Assembly (NCBI GenBank): GCA_040394195.1
Contig: JBEBSR010000045.1
Coordinates: 1 to 22,376, forward strand
Length of the DNA: 22,376 nucleotides
From: Wohlfahrtiimonas larvae_A
GTDB taxonomy: Bacteria > Pseudomonadota > Gammaproteobacteria > Cardiobacteriales > Wohlfahrtiimonadaceae
Direction of reading: 5' to 3'
Shown: one piece after another, positions 7,092-15,195 of the stretch
Position numbering within the stretch: position 1 is the first letter of the stretch
How the letters are laid out: every line of letters begins with the position of its first letter
Translations under genes and position numbers: made by a program
Notes under the pieces: generated by a model
Seen by the model: the letters and a program-made list of their open reading frames with translations, nothing else
Told to the model about the DNA's origin: nothing
Database searches by the model: none

Positions 7092-8405
7092 TTATGGTGC
7101 TTCACCACCAACAATCACTGTCACAAAATCATCAGGATGAACATGCTTTTGGAATGCTTTCTGAATCTCTTCTTTCGTAATTGCGCGAATGGTTTCAGGA
7201 TAAGTATCGTAATAATCTAAAGGTAGATCATATTGAGCAATCATGAGTAATGCGCTAGCTAAACCACTATTGCTACTTAAACTCAAAATAGAGCTGCCGA
7301 TTAAGTTATTTTTCGCACGATCTAAATCTGTATCGTTTGGTCCATTTTTGATGAAGTCTTTTGTGCCTTCAATCGTTGCTTTGATGGCATGATCAACGCT
7401 TTCATTCTTAGTAGATAAGCCAATTGTGAATGGGCCATGCAAGAACGAAGGTGCAAAGTAGCTATAAATACCGTACGTTAAACCTTGCTTTTCACGGATA
7501 TCCATCATCAATAATGATGTTAAACCGCTGCCGCCTAAAACATGGTTGCCTAACAATAATGGCCAATAATCAGGGCTGAAACGATCAATGCTCACGTGGC
7601 CCATGACAATGCGGCTTTGTGGGCTATTGAAATGTTTACGCACAGTTTGTGGCTTAACTTTTTCCACTTTCTCTTCAATTTTAGACAATGCTTTGCCTTT
7701 GCCTAAAACTTCACTGATGCCAGTACTGATTTTTTCTGCTGAATCACGATCTAAAGCGCCGACAATGATGATGTTTGCGCCCGTTGCATGGTAGTAATCT
7801 TTGCGGAATTGTTTCAACTCTTCAATGTTCATCTTTTTCAATGATGCTTGAAGCATTTCGCTTGTTACACCTTGAATTTGATTAGGGTAGAGCAATGTAC
7901 TGAATGTTTCGCTCGCAATCGCATCAGGGCTATCTAAACGTGCTTTTTGTGCATCAATGGATTGTGTACGTTCACGATTGAAGATTTCAGCATCAAAACG
8001 TGGTTCTTGCACCATTTCACGCCATAGTGATAATGTGCTGTTCAATACTGTATCATCAGTTAATGAGCGTACTTTAATTGCTGTATTCGTCACGCCAGAT
8101 GAGATAGAAATTGCGCTACCTAAATTTTCTAATGCTTCAGAAAATTCATTCTCATCTTTATCTTTAGTGCCTAATGTCATCATTTGTGATGTCATACTTG
8201 CTAAGCCGTGATTTTTACCTTCACGGAAGCTACCTGCATCCATTGAGATGATTAAATCCACCATTGGGATTTCAGGTGCTTCGATGAAAAGCACGCGCGC
8301 GCCTTCATCTGTTTTCCATTCTTGAATACGAGATTTCATATCAGCCGCCATAACGATAGAAGAGATGCTGACACCAATGATGATTGCAATGGTTCTTTTT
8401 AACAT
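7092..8405 (-). CDS. M16-family peptidase-like protein without zinc site (non-catalytic partner)
   Basis: A secreted or envelope protein of the M16 (pitrilysin/MPP) family, 437 residues. The N-terminus MLKRTIAIIIGVSISSIVMA is a signal peptide with cleavage expected after residue 20 or 21. Where active M16 enzymes have HxxEH, the sequence around residues 66-76 (HGLASMTSQMM) has S70 and Q74 in place of both histidines and S73 in place of the glutamate. The substrate-binding half is kept: REKQGLTYGIYS with R305 and Y312, the R/Y pair that helps hold substrate. Such proteins pair with a zinc-bearing subunit, like the alpha and beta subunits of mitochondrial processing peptidase. The zinc-bearing partner is the gene just upstream, 2 bases away, whose last codons contain this gene's GGAG ribosome site. 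The natural substrate is unknown. Confidence 0.85.
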   Translation of the reverse strand: MLKRTIAIIIGVSISSIVMAADMKSRIQEWKTDEGARVLFIEAPEIPMVDLIISMDAGSFREGKNHGLASMTSQMMTLGTKDKDENEFSEALENLGSAISISSGVTNTAIKVRSLTDDTVLNSTLSLWREMVQEPRFDAEIFNRERTQSIDAQKARLDSPDAIASETFSTLLYPNQIQGVTSEMLQASLKKMNIEELKQFRKDYYHATGANIIIVGALDRDSAEKISTGISEVLGKGKALSKIEEKVEKVKPQTVRKHFNSPQSRIVMGHVSIDRFSPDYWPLLLGNHVLGGSGLTSLLMMDIREKQGLTYGIYSYFAPSFLHGPFTIGLSTKNESVDHAIKATIEGTKDFIKNGPNDTDLDRAKNNLIGSSILSLSSNSGLASALLMIAQYDLPLDYYDTYPETIRAITKEEIQKAFQKHVHPDDFVTVIVGGEAP

Positions 8406-8407
8406 GG

Positions 8408-9802
8408 TTATTCTCCTTCATTGATAGCTTCTACTGGCGCAGCATGTGCACGGAGGCGACCTACTGTTAAGTTGCCATCATTCAAGTATTTTTGTGCCAC
8501 TTGCTGAATCTCTTCAGGCGTTACTTTTTCAAGATATGACACAAGATTTTCACGGTTTCTCCAGCCTTCACCCGTTGTTTCCGCAGAACCAATGGACATT
8601 GCTTGAGAGTAGATTGAATCTTTTGCGAAGATCTGGCTTGTGCGATATGCCGTTAAAATCTTATTCAACTCTTCTTTTGTGACTAACGTTGTTTGAAGAT
8701 TTTTGATTTCAGCTTTCAATTCTGCTTCTAAAGTTTCTAACTCAACACCATCCGCAGGTACAGCGCTTAACATAAATGTTGTATCGTAGCGTGCACCTTC
8801 ATTGTAATAGCTAGAAGCATCTAATGAGTTTTGTGATTCACGTACCATTTTTTTAGGTAAACGAGCTGTATTGCTACCACTTAAAATTTCGGCAGCTAAC
8901 AATAATGCATAAGCTTCTTGTTTGTTATCTGTACTGTTAATGCTTGGTACTTTATAAGCCATGAATAATACAGGTAGATTCGCTGGCGTTGCCATTTCAA
9001 TGAATTTAGTATCATTTTGTGGTACTTCAAAGTTAATTTCACGAGTGATTTCTTCACCACGAGGAATTTTACCGAAGTATTGATTCACTAATTCATGAGT
9101 TTTTTTGGCATCCACATCACCAACGATCACAACAGTTGCATTATTTGGGCGATAGAATTGATTGTACCAAGATTGCAAATCAGCCAATGTCCAGCTTTGG
9201 ATTTCTGGCATCCAACCAATGATCGGGTTGCGATAAGCATTGGTTGTCCATACTGTTGCATTGAATGCTTCATAGAACAATGATTGCGGATTGCTATCTG
9301 TGCGTTGACGGCGCTCTTCTGCAACTACTTGGCGCTCAGGTGCGAAATCTTCTTCTTTTAACACCAAGTTTGCCATACGATCAGATTCTAAACGCAAGCT
9401 CGTTTCTAATTCCCAGCTTGGCAAAATTTCAAAGTAAGCAGTGTAATCATATGAAGTGAAAGCGTTATCTTTACCACCTAAGTTCGCAATGATTGTAGAG
9501 TGCTCATTAGGTTTTAAAGTTGGTGTGCCTTTAAACATCATATGTTCTAGCATATGAGATAAACCACCCTTACCACGTGGTTCATCCACTGAGCCGACTT
9601 TGTACCAAACCATTGTCACAGCCACAGGTGCACGGTGATCTTCACGGACAATGAGCTTTAAGCCATTATCTAAAGTGAATTCATGAGTATTGTTAGTGGT
9701 GATATCTTGGCCTGCCATTGCTGTTGTTGCCAATACAGAGAGTGTTGTTGCAGCTAAAATCTGCTTGAGTCCTTTTCTACTTTGAATCGCTGGCAATGCC
9801 AT
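8408..9802 (-). CDS. M16-family zinc metallopeptidase, catalytic partner
   Basis: A periplasmic zinc peptidase of the M16 family, 464 residues. The start is set at the ATG whose codon occupies 9800-9802, because AGGAG stands six bases before it and the protein then begins with a good signal peptide (MALPAIQSRKGLKQ, hydrophobic core, cleavage after TAMA near residue 30). A longer frame upstream to 9844 lacks these signs. The inverted zinc motif is intact: H83-MLE86-H87 in GGLSHMLEHMMFKGTP, with the third ligand in VVAEERRQ (E162 or E163). Two M16 halves are seen in order, the second with a SGSNTARLPKKMVRE segment. It is co-transcribed with the zinc-less M16 protein downstream, which suggests a heterodimer that closes around peptides or small unfolded proteins. 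The substrate cannot be told from sequence. Confidence 0.88.
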   Translation of the reverse strand: MALPAIQSRKGLKQILAATTLSVLATTAMAGQDITTNNTHEFTLDNGLKLIVREDHRAPVAVTMVWYKVGSVDEPRGKGGLSHMLEHMMFKGTPTLKPNEHSTIIANLGGKDNAFTSYDYTAYFEILPSWELETSLRLESDRMANLVLKEEDFAPERQVVAEERRQRTDSNPQSLFYEAFNATVWTTNAYRNPIIGWMPEIQSWTLADLQSWYNQFYRPNNATVVIVGDVDAKKTHELVNQYFGKIPRGEEITREINFEVPQNDTKFIEMATPANLPVLFMAYKVPSINSTDNKQEAYALLLAAEILSGSNTARLPKKMVRESQNSLDASSYYNEGARYDTTFMLSAVPADGVELETLEAELKAEIKNLQTTLVTKEELNKILTAYRTSQIFAKDSIYSQAMSIGSAETTGEGWRNRENLVSYLEKVTPEEIQQVAQKYLNDGNLTVGRLRAHAAPVEAINEGE

Positions 9803-9865
9803 ATAGATCTCCTGAGTTAGAAAGTGAGTTTGATTGTGGGTCAAATGAAGAAATTATTTAAGATC

Positions 9866-9894
9866 AATGATCTCGCCCACAAGACGAGATCATT
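9866..9894 (-). terminator. hairpin after the accD-yciK operon, probable terminator
   Basis: A perfect 10-bp stem (AATGATCTCG/CGAGATCATT) with a 9-base loop lies 36 bases after the stop of the SDR gene and 64 bases before the M16 start, on the same strand. The T-run after it is broken (GATCTTAAATAATTT), so it may be a weak terminator or a processing/attenuation hairpin. Confidence 0.55.
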
Positions 9895-9929
9895 TGGTGG
9901 TTTTTACTTCAATATCGTTATATTTTAAT

Positions 9930-10655
9930 TTACAGGGTAAAAGTTTGCCCAGTTGTGAATGGTTGTTCACTGTCATTTAAATCGATGATGATTTTAGTTA
10001 CATCATTAATATTTTTAGCTTCACGGCTACCAGATGGAGAAACGCTGTAACGCATTGCTGAATTCAAGCGCACAGGATCAATGCTATTGAACTGCAATTT
10101 ACCTTGTACTTCAAATTCTGTTGCAAATAGTTTCATCAATGTTTTTAAGCCTGCTTTGGCAACAGCATAACTACCCCAATAAGCTTCATCACCGCCTGCA
10201 ACTTCAGCATGATCAAAGAAGATCACAGAGCCAAATTTATCTGCTTTATTCAACAACGGCAACATAGCTTGCGTTAAGTAAAATGGTGTATTCAATGTTG
10301 TATTGATGCTGAGTAACCATTTTTCAGGGTTTGTGTGTGCTAATGGTGTCAAATTACCCAAGTTCGCAGCAGTATGAACGATGCCATCTAACTTGCCGAA
10401 TTCTGTTTCTAATGTTTCATACAATGCATAAAAATCATCATTAGAAGATTTCGCAAAGTCCATATAAAGGATCGCAGGTTCAGCACCACCTTCAGCAACG
10501 ATTTGATCATACAAATCATCAATGAGTTTTTTCTTTTTCTCACGGCCTAAAAGAACGATTGTTGCGCCTTCTTTTGCCAATGCTAAAGCACTGTTTCTGC
10601 CAACCATGCCTGTAACGCCAGTGATTAAAATTACTTTGCCTTGTAAGCGACTCAT
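9930..10655 (-). CDS. YciK-like short-chain dehydrogenase with altered active site
   Basis: A 241-residue SDR-fold protein. It has the Rossmann dinucleotide motif TGVTGMVG (12-19), HTAANLG in place of NNAG, and YAVAK with Y163 and K167. Layout after ubiG and overall sequence match the YciK family of gammaproteobacteria. The active site is unusual. E. coli YciK has a run of serines about 13 residues before the tyrosine, whereas here the strand reads VIFFDHAEVAGG and no serine is present. The PG motif after the active site is replaced by SIDPVRLNSAMR. It may therefore bind nucleotide without normal reductase activity, or use another residue. The start overlaps the ubiG stop by one base (TAATG), so it is translationally coupled as the last gene of the operon. 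The role of YciK itself is poorly known. Confidence 0.75.
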   Translation of the reverse strand: MSRLQGKVILITGVTGMVGRNSALALAKEGATIVLLGREKKKKLIDDLYDQIVAEGGAEPAILYMDFAKSSNDDFYALYETLETEFGKLDGIVHTAANLGNLTPLAHTNPEKWLLSINTTLNTPFYLTQAMLPLLNKADKFGSVIFFDHAEVAGGDEAYWGSYAVAKAGLKTLMKLFATEFEVQGKLQFNSIDPVRLNSAMRYSVSPSGSREAKNINDVTKIIIDLNDSEQPFTTGQTFTL

Positions 10656-11371
10656 TATTTTACCTCTGTTGAATGATCTGTAAATGGTTTCTCTGCATAT
10701 AGAAGATAGTTCATGGAGAGATCTTTAGTTAAATAAGCTACGCGATTGAATGGATTGAAAGACATGCCGCGCGTTTCTTTTACTGTTAATCCTGCTGTTT
10801 CGCAGTAATGGCACAATTCAAATGGTGTGATGAACTTATCATAATCATGTGTGCCTTTCGGTACGACTTTCAAGATATTTTCAGCAGCAAAAATCACTAA
10901 TTGCTTAGCTTTGAATGTGCGATTGATCGTCGATAAAAATATCTTGCCACCTGGTTTTAAAAGCTTTGCACATGCTTTCACAATGGATTGTGGATCTGGT
11001 ACATGTTCCAACATTTCTAAGCAAGTGATCACATCATAAGCTTCAGGCTGCAAGTCTGCCAATGCTTCCACTGTGGATAGTTGATAATCAATCGTTAAAC
11101 CTGTTTCATTAGCATGTTGGCGAGCAACTTCTAATGCGCCAATTGCTAAATCAACACCTGTAGAATCTGCACCACGACGTGCCAATCCTTCCGTAATGAT
11201 TCCACCACCGCAGCCAACATCTAATGCTTTAATACCATCTAATTGTGCAAATTCTGTAATGAATTCAAAACGAGTGGGATTGATGTCATGCAAGGTTTGG
11301 AAGCTACCATTAGGTATCCACCAATCTTGCTGGTCAAATTTGTTGATCTCATCTTGAGAGACATTCTGCAT
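10655..11371 (-). CDS. ubiG: ubiquinone biosynthesis O-methyltransferase
   Basis: UbiG carries out both O-methylations of the ubiquinone ring using S-adenosylmethionine, at the inner membrane with other Ubi proteins. The 238 residues match the family length. The N-terminal signature FDQQDWWIPNGSFQTLHDIN and INPTRFEFI are typical. The SAM-binding loop is ALDVGCGGGIITEGLARRGA (D51-G57), followed by the acidic TGVDLA strand end and the CLEMLEHVPDP motif. The C-terminal GMSFNPF and MNYLLYAEKP also fit. GGAG lies ten bases before the ATG. It follows cvpA by 22 bases and overlaps the SDR gene by one base, within the six-gene accD operon. Confidence 0.93.
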   Translation of the reverse strand: MQNVSQDEINKFDQQDWWIPNGSFQTLHDINPTRFEFITEFAQLDGIKALDVGCGGGIITEGLARRGADSTGVDLAIGALEVARQHANETGLTIDYQLSTVEALADLQPEAYDVITCLEMLEHVPDPQSIVKACAKLLKPGGKIFLSTINRTFKAKQLVIFAAENILKVVPKGTHDYDKFITPFELCHYCETAGLTVKETRGMSFNPFNRVAYLTKDLSMNYLLYAEKPFTDHSTEVK

Positions 11372-11393
11372 AACTTCTTCTCCTAGCTATGAG

Positions 11394-12047
11394 CTATTGT
11401 TCTACTGGTTGAGGTGCAGCCGGAGCTTGTTGCTGAGTTGGTGCACTTTGAGGCTGAGCTTGAGGTGTTTGCAAATCTGATTGCAATAATTTAGAAAGCT
11501 CACTGATATTAATTTGTTGTAAAAACTTCGTTGGCAAGAATTTAGAAATCATGTTTGCACTTGTTTCTACAAAAGGTGCCAACTGTGCTTTTTGCCACAT
11601 TGGAATACTGTTTAAACCAGCATTCATTGCAAATAAGCCCAAAAAAGCTACCACTAACCAACCACGTAATAAGCCAAAGAACATGCCTAAGAAGCGATCA
11701 ATGAATGAGATTTTTAAGAATCGAATCATCAATGAAATGGCAAGATTCACTAAACCTGCCAAGAATAAGATACCTAAGAATGTGATCGCATAGCTTAAAA
11801 TCGAAACAAGCAATTCTTCTGTTGAACCTTCAGTTGCGACAAGGTCTATTTTTCCGCCACTAAGTGAGTTCAATTGACCAGGCAACATGGATGCTACATC
11901 TTGTGAAAAGTAGGCTGCACCCCAAAAAGCAATAATCCATACAAGCAAAGAGAGGGCCTCTGTAATTAGCCCTCTGAAAAATGCGATGATGGTTGATAGC
12001 CCAATAATGCCAATGATGGCAATGTCGATGTAGTTTAAATTGCTCAT
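11394..12047 (-). CDS. cvpA: CvpA family inner-membrane protein
   Basis: A membrane protein of the CvpA/colicin V production family, known to affect colicin V export and envelope homeostasis and often placed before purF. Four hydrophobic segments are visible: near residues 8-28, 30-47, 82-108 and 122-144, with the family-typical DIAIIGIIGLSTIIAFFRG start and FLGMFFGLLRG before the last helix. At 217 residues it is longer than the E. coli protein (162), because of a C-terminal tail rich in Gln, Pro and Ala (about 190-217). It lies 16 bases after the SPOR gene, the same dedD-cvpA order as in E. coli, but ubiG rather than purF follows. Confidence 0.88.
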   Translation of the reverse strand: MSNLNYIDIAIIGIIGLSTIIAFFRGLITEALSLLVWIIAFWGAAYFSQDVASMLPGQLNSLSGGKIDLVATEGSTEELLVSILSYAITFLGILFLAGLVNLAISLMIRFLKISFIDRFLGMFFGLLRGWLVVAFLGLFAMNAGLNSIPMWQKAQLAPFVETSANMISKFLPTKFLQQINISELSKLLQSDLQTPQAQPQSAPTQQQAPAAPQPVEQ

Positions 12048-12063
12048 AATATCCCGTTATGAA

Positions 12064-12855
12064 TTATTGAATTTGAATGATGTAGCTATTTTGCCCTTGG
12101 CGTTTTAAATCTGCTTGTACATTTTTCGCATTGTCTTGTGTTTTCAATGGTCCGATACGTACTTTATATTGTCCTGATAAATAAGCAACCTCAGAAGAAT
12201 AACCACGCTTTCTGTATTCCATCATCGCTTTATTCGCATTCTCTTTACTGGAATAAGAGCCCACTTGAACATACCATGTGAACTTTGGTTGTGCAGCAGT
12301 TTGTGCTTGATTGTTTGTATTAGGTTTTGACTGGGTTGTGCCGATCAATTCAATTTTTGGTAATGGATTTGCAGGTGTTTTTACTTGATTGTTATTTGTA
12401 TTGCTTGGCTTATTTGTGGTGTTATTGGGTTTATTTTGAGCAGAAGTTGTAGGTGTTATTGGCGCTTGTTGATTTGCTTCTGCCAATAACTGTTCTGCAA
12501 CCGAAACATTAGGATCACGCTTTGGTTGAACTGGCACCATTGGTGCTGTGTTTGTATTTTGTTGATGAGTTACATTGTTCCACGTGCTTTCTGAAATTGG
12601 GTCCGCATTATTGGATGCTTGACCATTATTTGAGAGTGTAGGAATGGGGTCAACAGAAATCGTTGGTGATTGGAAATCATCAAAATTGTTATTTGGTATC
12701 GTTGTTGGTGTCGATGTTTGTGTGTTATTTTGCTGATTTACAGGCGGTGTTGGTACTTTATATTCGTTGGACGAGAATAGATGTGGCAAAATTAAGATCA
12801 ATAATGCCAAAACAGCGATAGAGCCGACGATGCGTTGTTGTAATTTTTTTTTCAT
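12064..12855 (-). CDS. dedD: SPOR-domain septal protein, DedD-like
   Basis: A bitopic inner-membrane protein of 263 residues. A short basic N-terminus and one transmembrane helix (about 9-26) are followed by a long low-complexity periplasmic linker rich in Asn, Pro, Thr and Gln (30-190), then a C-terminal SPOR domain (about 192-263) with WYVQVGSYSSKENANKAM, the YKVRIGPL strand and YIIQIQ end. SPOR domains bind glycan strands stripped of peptide side chains and so localise to the division septum; DedD helps septal synthesis. The position between folC (4 bases away) and cvpA is the E. coli order and supports DedD over FtsN or DamX. The unusually asparagine-rich linker is probably a disordered spacer. 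Confidence 0.85.
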   Translation of the reverse strand: MKKKLQQRIVGSIAVLALLILILPHLFSSNEYKVPTPPVNQQNNTQTSTPTTIPNNNFDDFQSPTISVDPIPTLSNNGQASNNADPISESTWNNVTHQQNTNTAPMVPVQPKRDPNVSVAEQLLAEANQQAPITPTTSAQNKPNNTTNKPSNTNNNQVKTPANPLPKIELIGTTQSKPNTNNQAQTAAQPKFTWYVQVGSYSSKENANKAMMEYRKRGYSSEVAYLSGQYKVRIGPLKTQDNAKNVQADLKRQGQNSYIIQIQ

Positions 12856-12859
12856 AGTT

Positions 12860-14134
12860 TTATCTCTGATTAATCCAGTCTAATCCTTCACTCACCGTAT
12901 GGAATGATCCAAACACTAGGATTATATCATCATTTTGTTTCATGCTAAGTGCCTTTTGGCATGCAGCTGCAACAGAATTTTCTGTCAAAACAATATGATT
13001 GTGATTTAGAAATGGTTCGATGCGTTCTTTGAGTTGTTCTGCGGTTTGCCCACGGTCACCTTCTAGAGATGCTAAAACCCAACCATCAATATCGTCTTTC
13101 AGGGCAGAAGCGAGGTTTGCTGCATCTTTATCTTTAAGCATGCCCAATACTGCAATGACTTTTTGATCTTTGGCACGATAAGGTTTTAAAAGGCTATGTA
13201 AGATAGCCGCACCTTGTGGATTGTGCGTAACATCAAAGTAGAATTCACAGTTGTCATGAATGACTTTCTCGAAGCGGCCTTTTAATTGCGTATTCAATAA
13301 GCCATGTGCAATGATAGATTCATTTAATTGATTTTGAACTGGGCTATTCAACAAAGCAGTAATTGCTGCTGCTGAATTTTGTAATTGGTGATCACCTTGC
13401 AATTTTGGCATTGGGAAAGTAAAAGCATGATCTTGGTATTGATATTGCCAAGTTGATTCATCCACTTTGTGATATTGGAAATCTTTGCCCGCATGCAAAA
13501 GTGGCGCATGATTTTTTTGTGCCTGTTCAATGATGGAGATGTTTGGCACATTTTCTGCTGAAATTGCTAAAGCACTCGGCTTAATGATCCCCGCTTTTTC
13601 AAAAGCGATTTCAGTAATTGTATTGCCCAATAAATTTGTATGGTCTAAATCTATCGGTGTGATAACAGCAATATCAGCATCTACAATATTTGTGGCATCC
13701 AATCTTCCACCTAAACCAACTTCTAATACAGCAATATCTATTTGATGTTTATTGAATAAATAGAATGCTGCCAATGTTGCAAACTCAAAATAAGTGAGCG
13801 TAATTTCGCCACGTGCTGTTTGAATGGCTTCAAATGCTGCAATGATTTCTTCATCACTGGCTTCGACGCCATTGATTTGAATGCGTTCATTGAATCGATG
13901 CATATGTGGTGATGTATATAAACCCACAGAAATACCTGCGGATTGGCAAATGGATGCAATCGTATTGGTCGTTGAACCTTTACCATTTGTGCCTGCAACG
14001 GTGATAATGAACGGTGAGATTGGCGTTACATTCAGTTGTTTAAATACTTTTTGAATACGCTCTAACTTAAAATCCATCGCTAATGGATGGATTTTTTCGA
14101 GCTCTATTAACCATTGGTTAAGATTTTTATGCAT
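12860..14134 (-). CDS. folC: bifunctional folylpolyglutamate / dihydrofolate synthase
   Basis: FolC adds L-glutamate to dihydropteroate to make dihydrofolate and then extends the polyglutamate tail of folates, in the cytosol. The Mur-ligase-like P-loop is ITVAGTNGKGSTTNT (GTNGKGS at 48-54). Other family marks are LYTSPHMHRFNERI, TYFEFATLAAFYLF, LEVGLGGRLDATNIVDAD, DHTNLLG, FEKAGIIK, FDVTHNPQGA and a C-terminal LVFGSFHTVSEGL. The start is the ATG at 14132-14134, giving 424 residues that align with E. coli FolC from MHKNLNQWL; the frame stays open upstream but there it runs antiparallel to no known N-terminus and lies inside accD. It overlaps the end of accD by 8 bases, so translation is probably coupled. 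Confidence 0.93.
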   Translation of the reverse strand: MHKNLNQWLIELEKIHPLAMDFKLERIQKVFKQLNVTPISPFIITVAGTNGKGSTTNTIASICQSAGISVGLYTSPHMHRFNERIQINGVEASDEEIIAAFEAIQTARGEITLTYFEFATLAAFYLFNKHQIDIAVLEVGLGGRLDATNIVDADIAVITPIDLDHTNLLGNTITEIAFEKAGIIKPSALAISAENVPNISIIEQAQKNHAPLLHAGKDFQYHKVDESTWQYQYQDHAFTFPMPKLQGDHQLQNSAAAITALLNSPVQNQLNESIIAHGLLNTQLKGRFEKVIHDNCEFYFDVTHNPQGAAILHSLLKPYRAKDQKVIAVLGMLKDKDAANLASALKDDIDGWVLASLEGDRGQTAEQLKERIEPFLNHNHIVLTENSVAAACQKALSMKQNDDIILVFGSFHTVSEGLDWINQR

Positions 14135-15038
14135 TTTTTTCTGCTGTTTCTTCTGGCTGTTGGAAAGAAGTTTCTGAGAAAGGTTCAGGTAATTGATACA
14201 ACTTCGATAAGATCGATGAAATTTCATTACGCATTTCACGTCGATCAATGATCATGTCAATTGCACCTTTTTCCAATAAGAATTCACTTTGTTGGAAACC
14301 TTCTGGTAATTTTTCACGAACGGTTTGTTCAATAACGCGAGGACCAGCAAAGCCGATGAAAGCTTTTGGTTCAGCAATAATGATGTCACCTAACATCGCA
14401 AAGCTTGCAGAAACACCACCATAAGTTGGATGTGTTAATACAGAAATGAAAGGAATTTTTTCATCATTCATTTTGCCGATGATTGCTGATGTTTTAGCCA
14501 TTTGCATCAAAGATGTTAAACCTTCTTGCATACGTGCGCCGCCACTTGCTGCGAACACGATTAATGGTCTACGTTCTGCAAATGCTAAATCTGCAGCGCG
14601 TTTGAAGCGCTCACCAACAACTGAACCCATGGATGCGCCCATGAAATCAAATTCAAATGCACACGCTACAACAGGGATATTTTTCAACATACCTGACATT
14701 GCGATCATTGCATCTTTTTCGCCAGTTGATTTTTGTGCTTTGCTGATGCGGTTTTTATATGCCTCAACATCTTTAAAACCTAGGAAATCTACAGGCTCTA
14801 AATGGCCAGCAATTTCTTCAGTTGAACCAGTATCCAAGAAGTTTAATAAACGACTTCTTGCAGAAATTTTCATGTGGTGATCACATTTTGGGCAAACATT
14901 TAAGTTTTGCTCTAATTCTTGCTGATAAAGAATAGCATCACAGCTTTTACAGTTTTTCCAAATGCCTTCAGGTACTTTCTTATTAGAGTTTGTACTTTTG
15001 ATACGCATTGGGTTAAGACGGTCGAACCATGAACTCAT
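14127..15038 (-). CDS. accD: acetyl-CoA carboxylase carboxyltransferase beta subunit
   Basis: AccD pairs with AccA to move the carboxyl group from carboxybiotin to acetyl-CoA, giving malonyl-CoA for fatty acid synthesis. An N-terminal zinc ribbon is formed by C30-x2-C33 and C49-x2-C52 (WKNCKSCDAI, CPKCDHHM). The crotonase-fold domain has ASGGARMQEG, PTYGGVSASFAMLGD and PKAFIGFAGPRVIEQT. The start is placed at the ATG ending at 15038 (MSSWFDRLNP), giving 303 residues, because AAGGTG stands upstream and E. coli AccD begins at the same point; the upstream ATG at 15074 is within the predicted promoter. It is the first gene of the accD-folC-dedD-cvpA-ubiG-SDR operon. accA is not in the window; accB and accC are in a separate operon at 19740-21575. 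Confidence 0.94.
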   Translation of the reverse strand: MSSWFDRLNPMRIKSTNSNKKVPEGIWKNCKSCDAILYQQELEQNLNVCPKCDHHMKISARSRLLNFLDTGSTEEIAGHLEPVDFLGFKDVEAYKNRISKAQKSTGEKDAMIAMSGMLKNIPVVACAFEFDFMGASMGSVVGERFKRAADLAFAERRPLIVFAASGGARMQEGLTSLMQMAKTSAIIGKMNDEKIPFISVLTHPTYGGVSASFAMLGDIIIAEPKAFIGFAGPRVIEQTVREKLPEGFQQSEFLLEKGAIDMIIDRREMRNEISSILSKLYQLPEPFSETSFQQPEETAEKNA

Positions 15039-15073
15039 TGATACACCTTTAACTAAGTTGAAGTAGATTAGCA

Positions 15074-15102
15074 ATGATAAATTATTCCGGATAAATACTC
15101 AA
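15074..15102 (-). promoter_or_regulatory. predicted sigma70 promoter of the accD operon
   Basis: On the - strand TTGAGT (-35, 15097-15102) is followed after 17 bases by TATCAT (-10, 15074-15079), leaving a leader of roughly 30 bases before the accD ATG at 15038. Matches to consensus are 4/6 and 5/6. Confidence 0.55.
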
Positions 15103-15151
15103 TAGAACAGAATTTAATGGCATTCTTAATGCGGTTAATTTAAAAAGGGCG

Positions 15152-15157
15152 TATAAT
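15152..15157 (+). promoter_or_regulatory. -10 element (TATAAT) for sufU-sufT
   Basis: A perfect TATAAT stands 38 bases before the sufU ATG in the divergent region with accD. No convincing -35 box lies 16-18 bases upstream, so an activator may be needed or the site may be fortuitous. Confidence 0.4.
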
Positions 15158-15195
15158 TGTGAACTCTTTTAGTCCTATATGATGAGCAAGACAAA

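Noticed and set aside
9095..9459. Several 60-65-codon frames on both strands within the M16 peptidase gene
   Set aside because: All lie inside the conserved zinc-peptidase coding sequence and show no start signals or protein-like patterns of their own.
9803..9840. Promoter TTGACC-17-TCTAAC just before the M16 catalytic gene
   Set aside because: The -10 would fall against the AGGAG site, so the transcript would lack a usable ribosome site.
13348..13551. Short frame on the - strand inside folC
   Set aside because: It is a shifted frame of folC, which is continuous and conserved over this stretch.
14446..14880. 144-codon open frame on the + strand opposite accD
   Set aside because: It lies wholly antisense to a conserved gene, has no ribosome site or recognisable domain, and its composition mirrors the accD codons.
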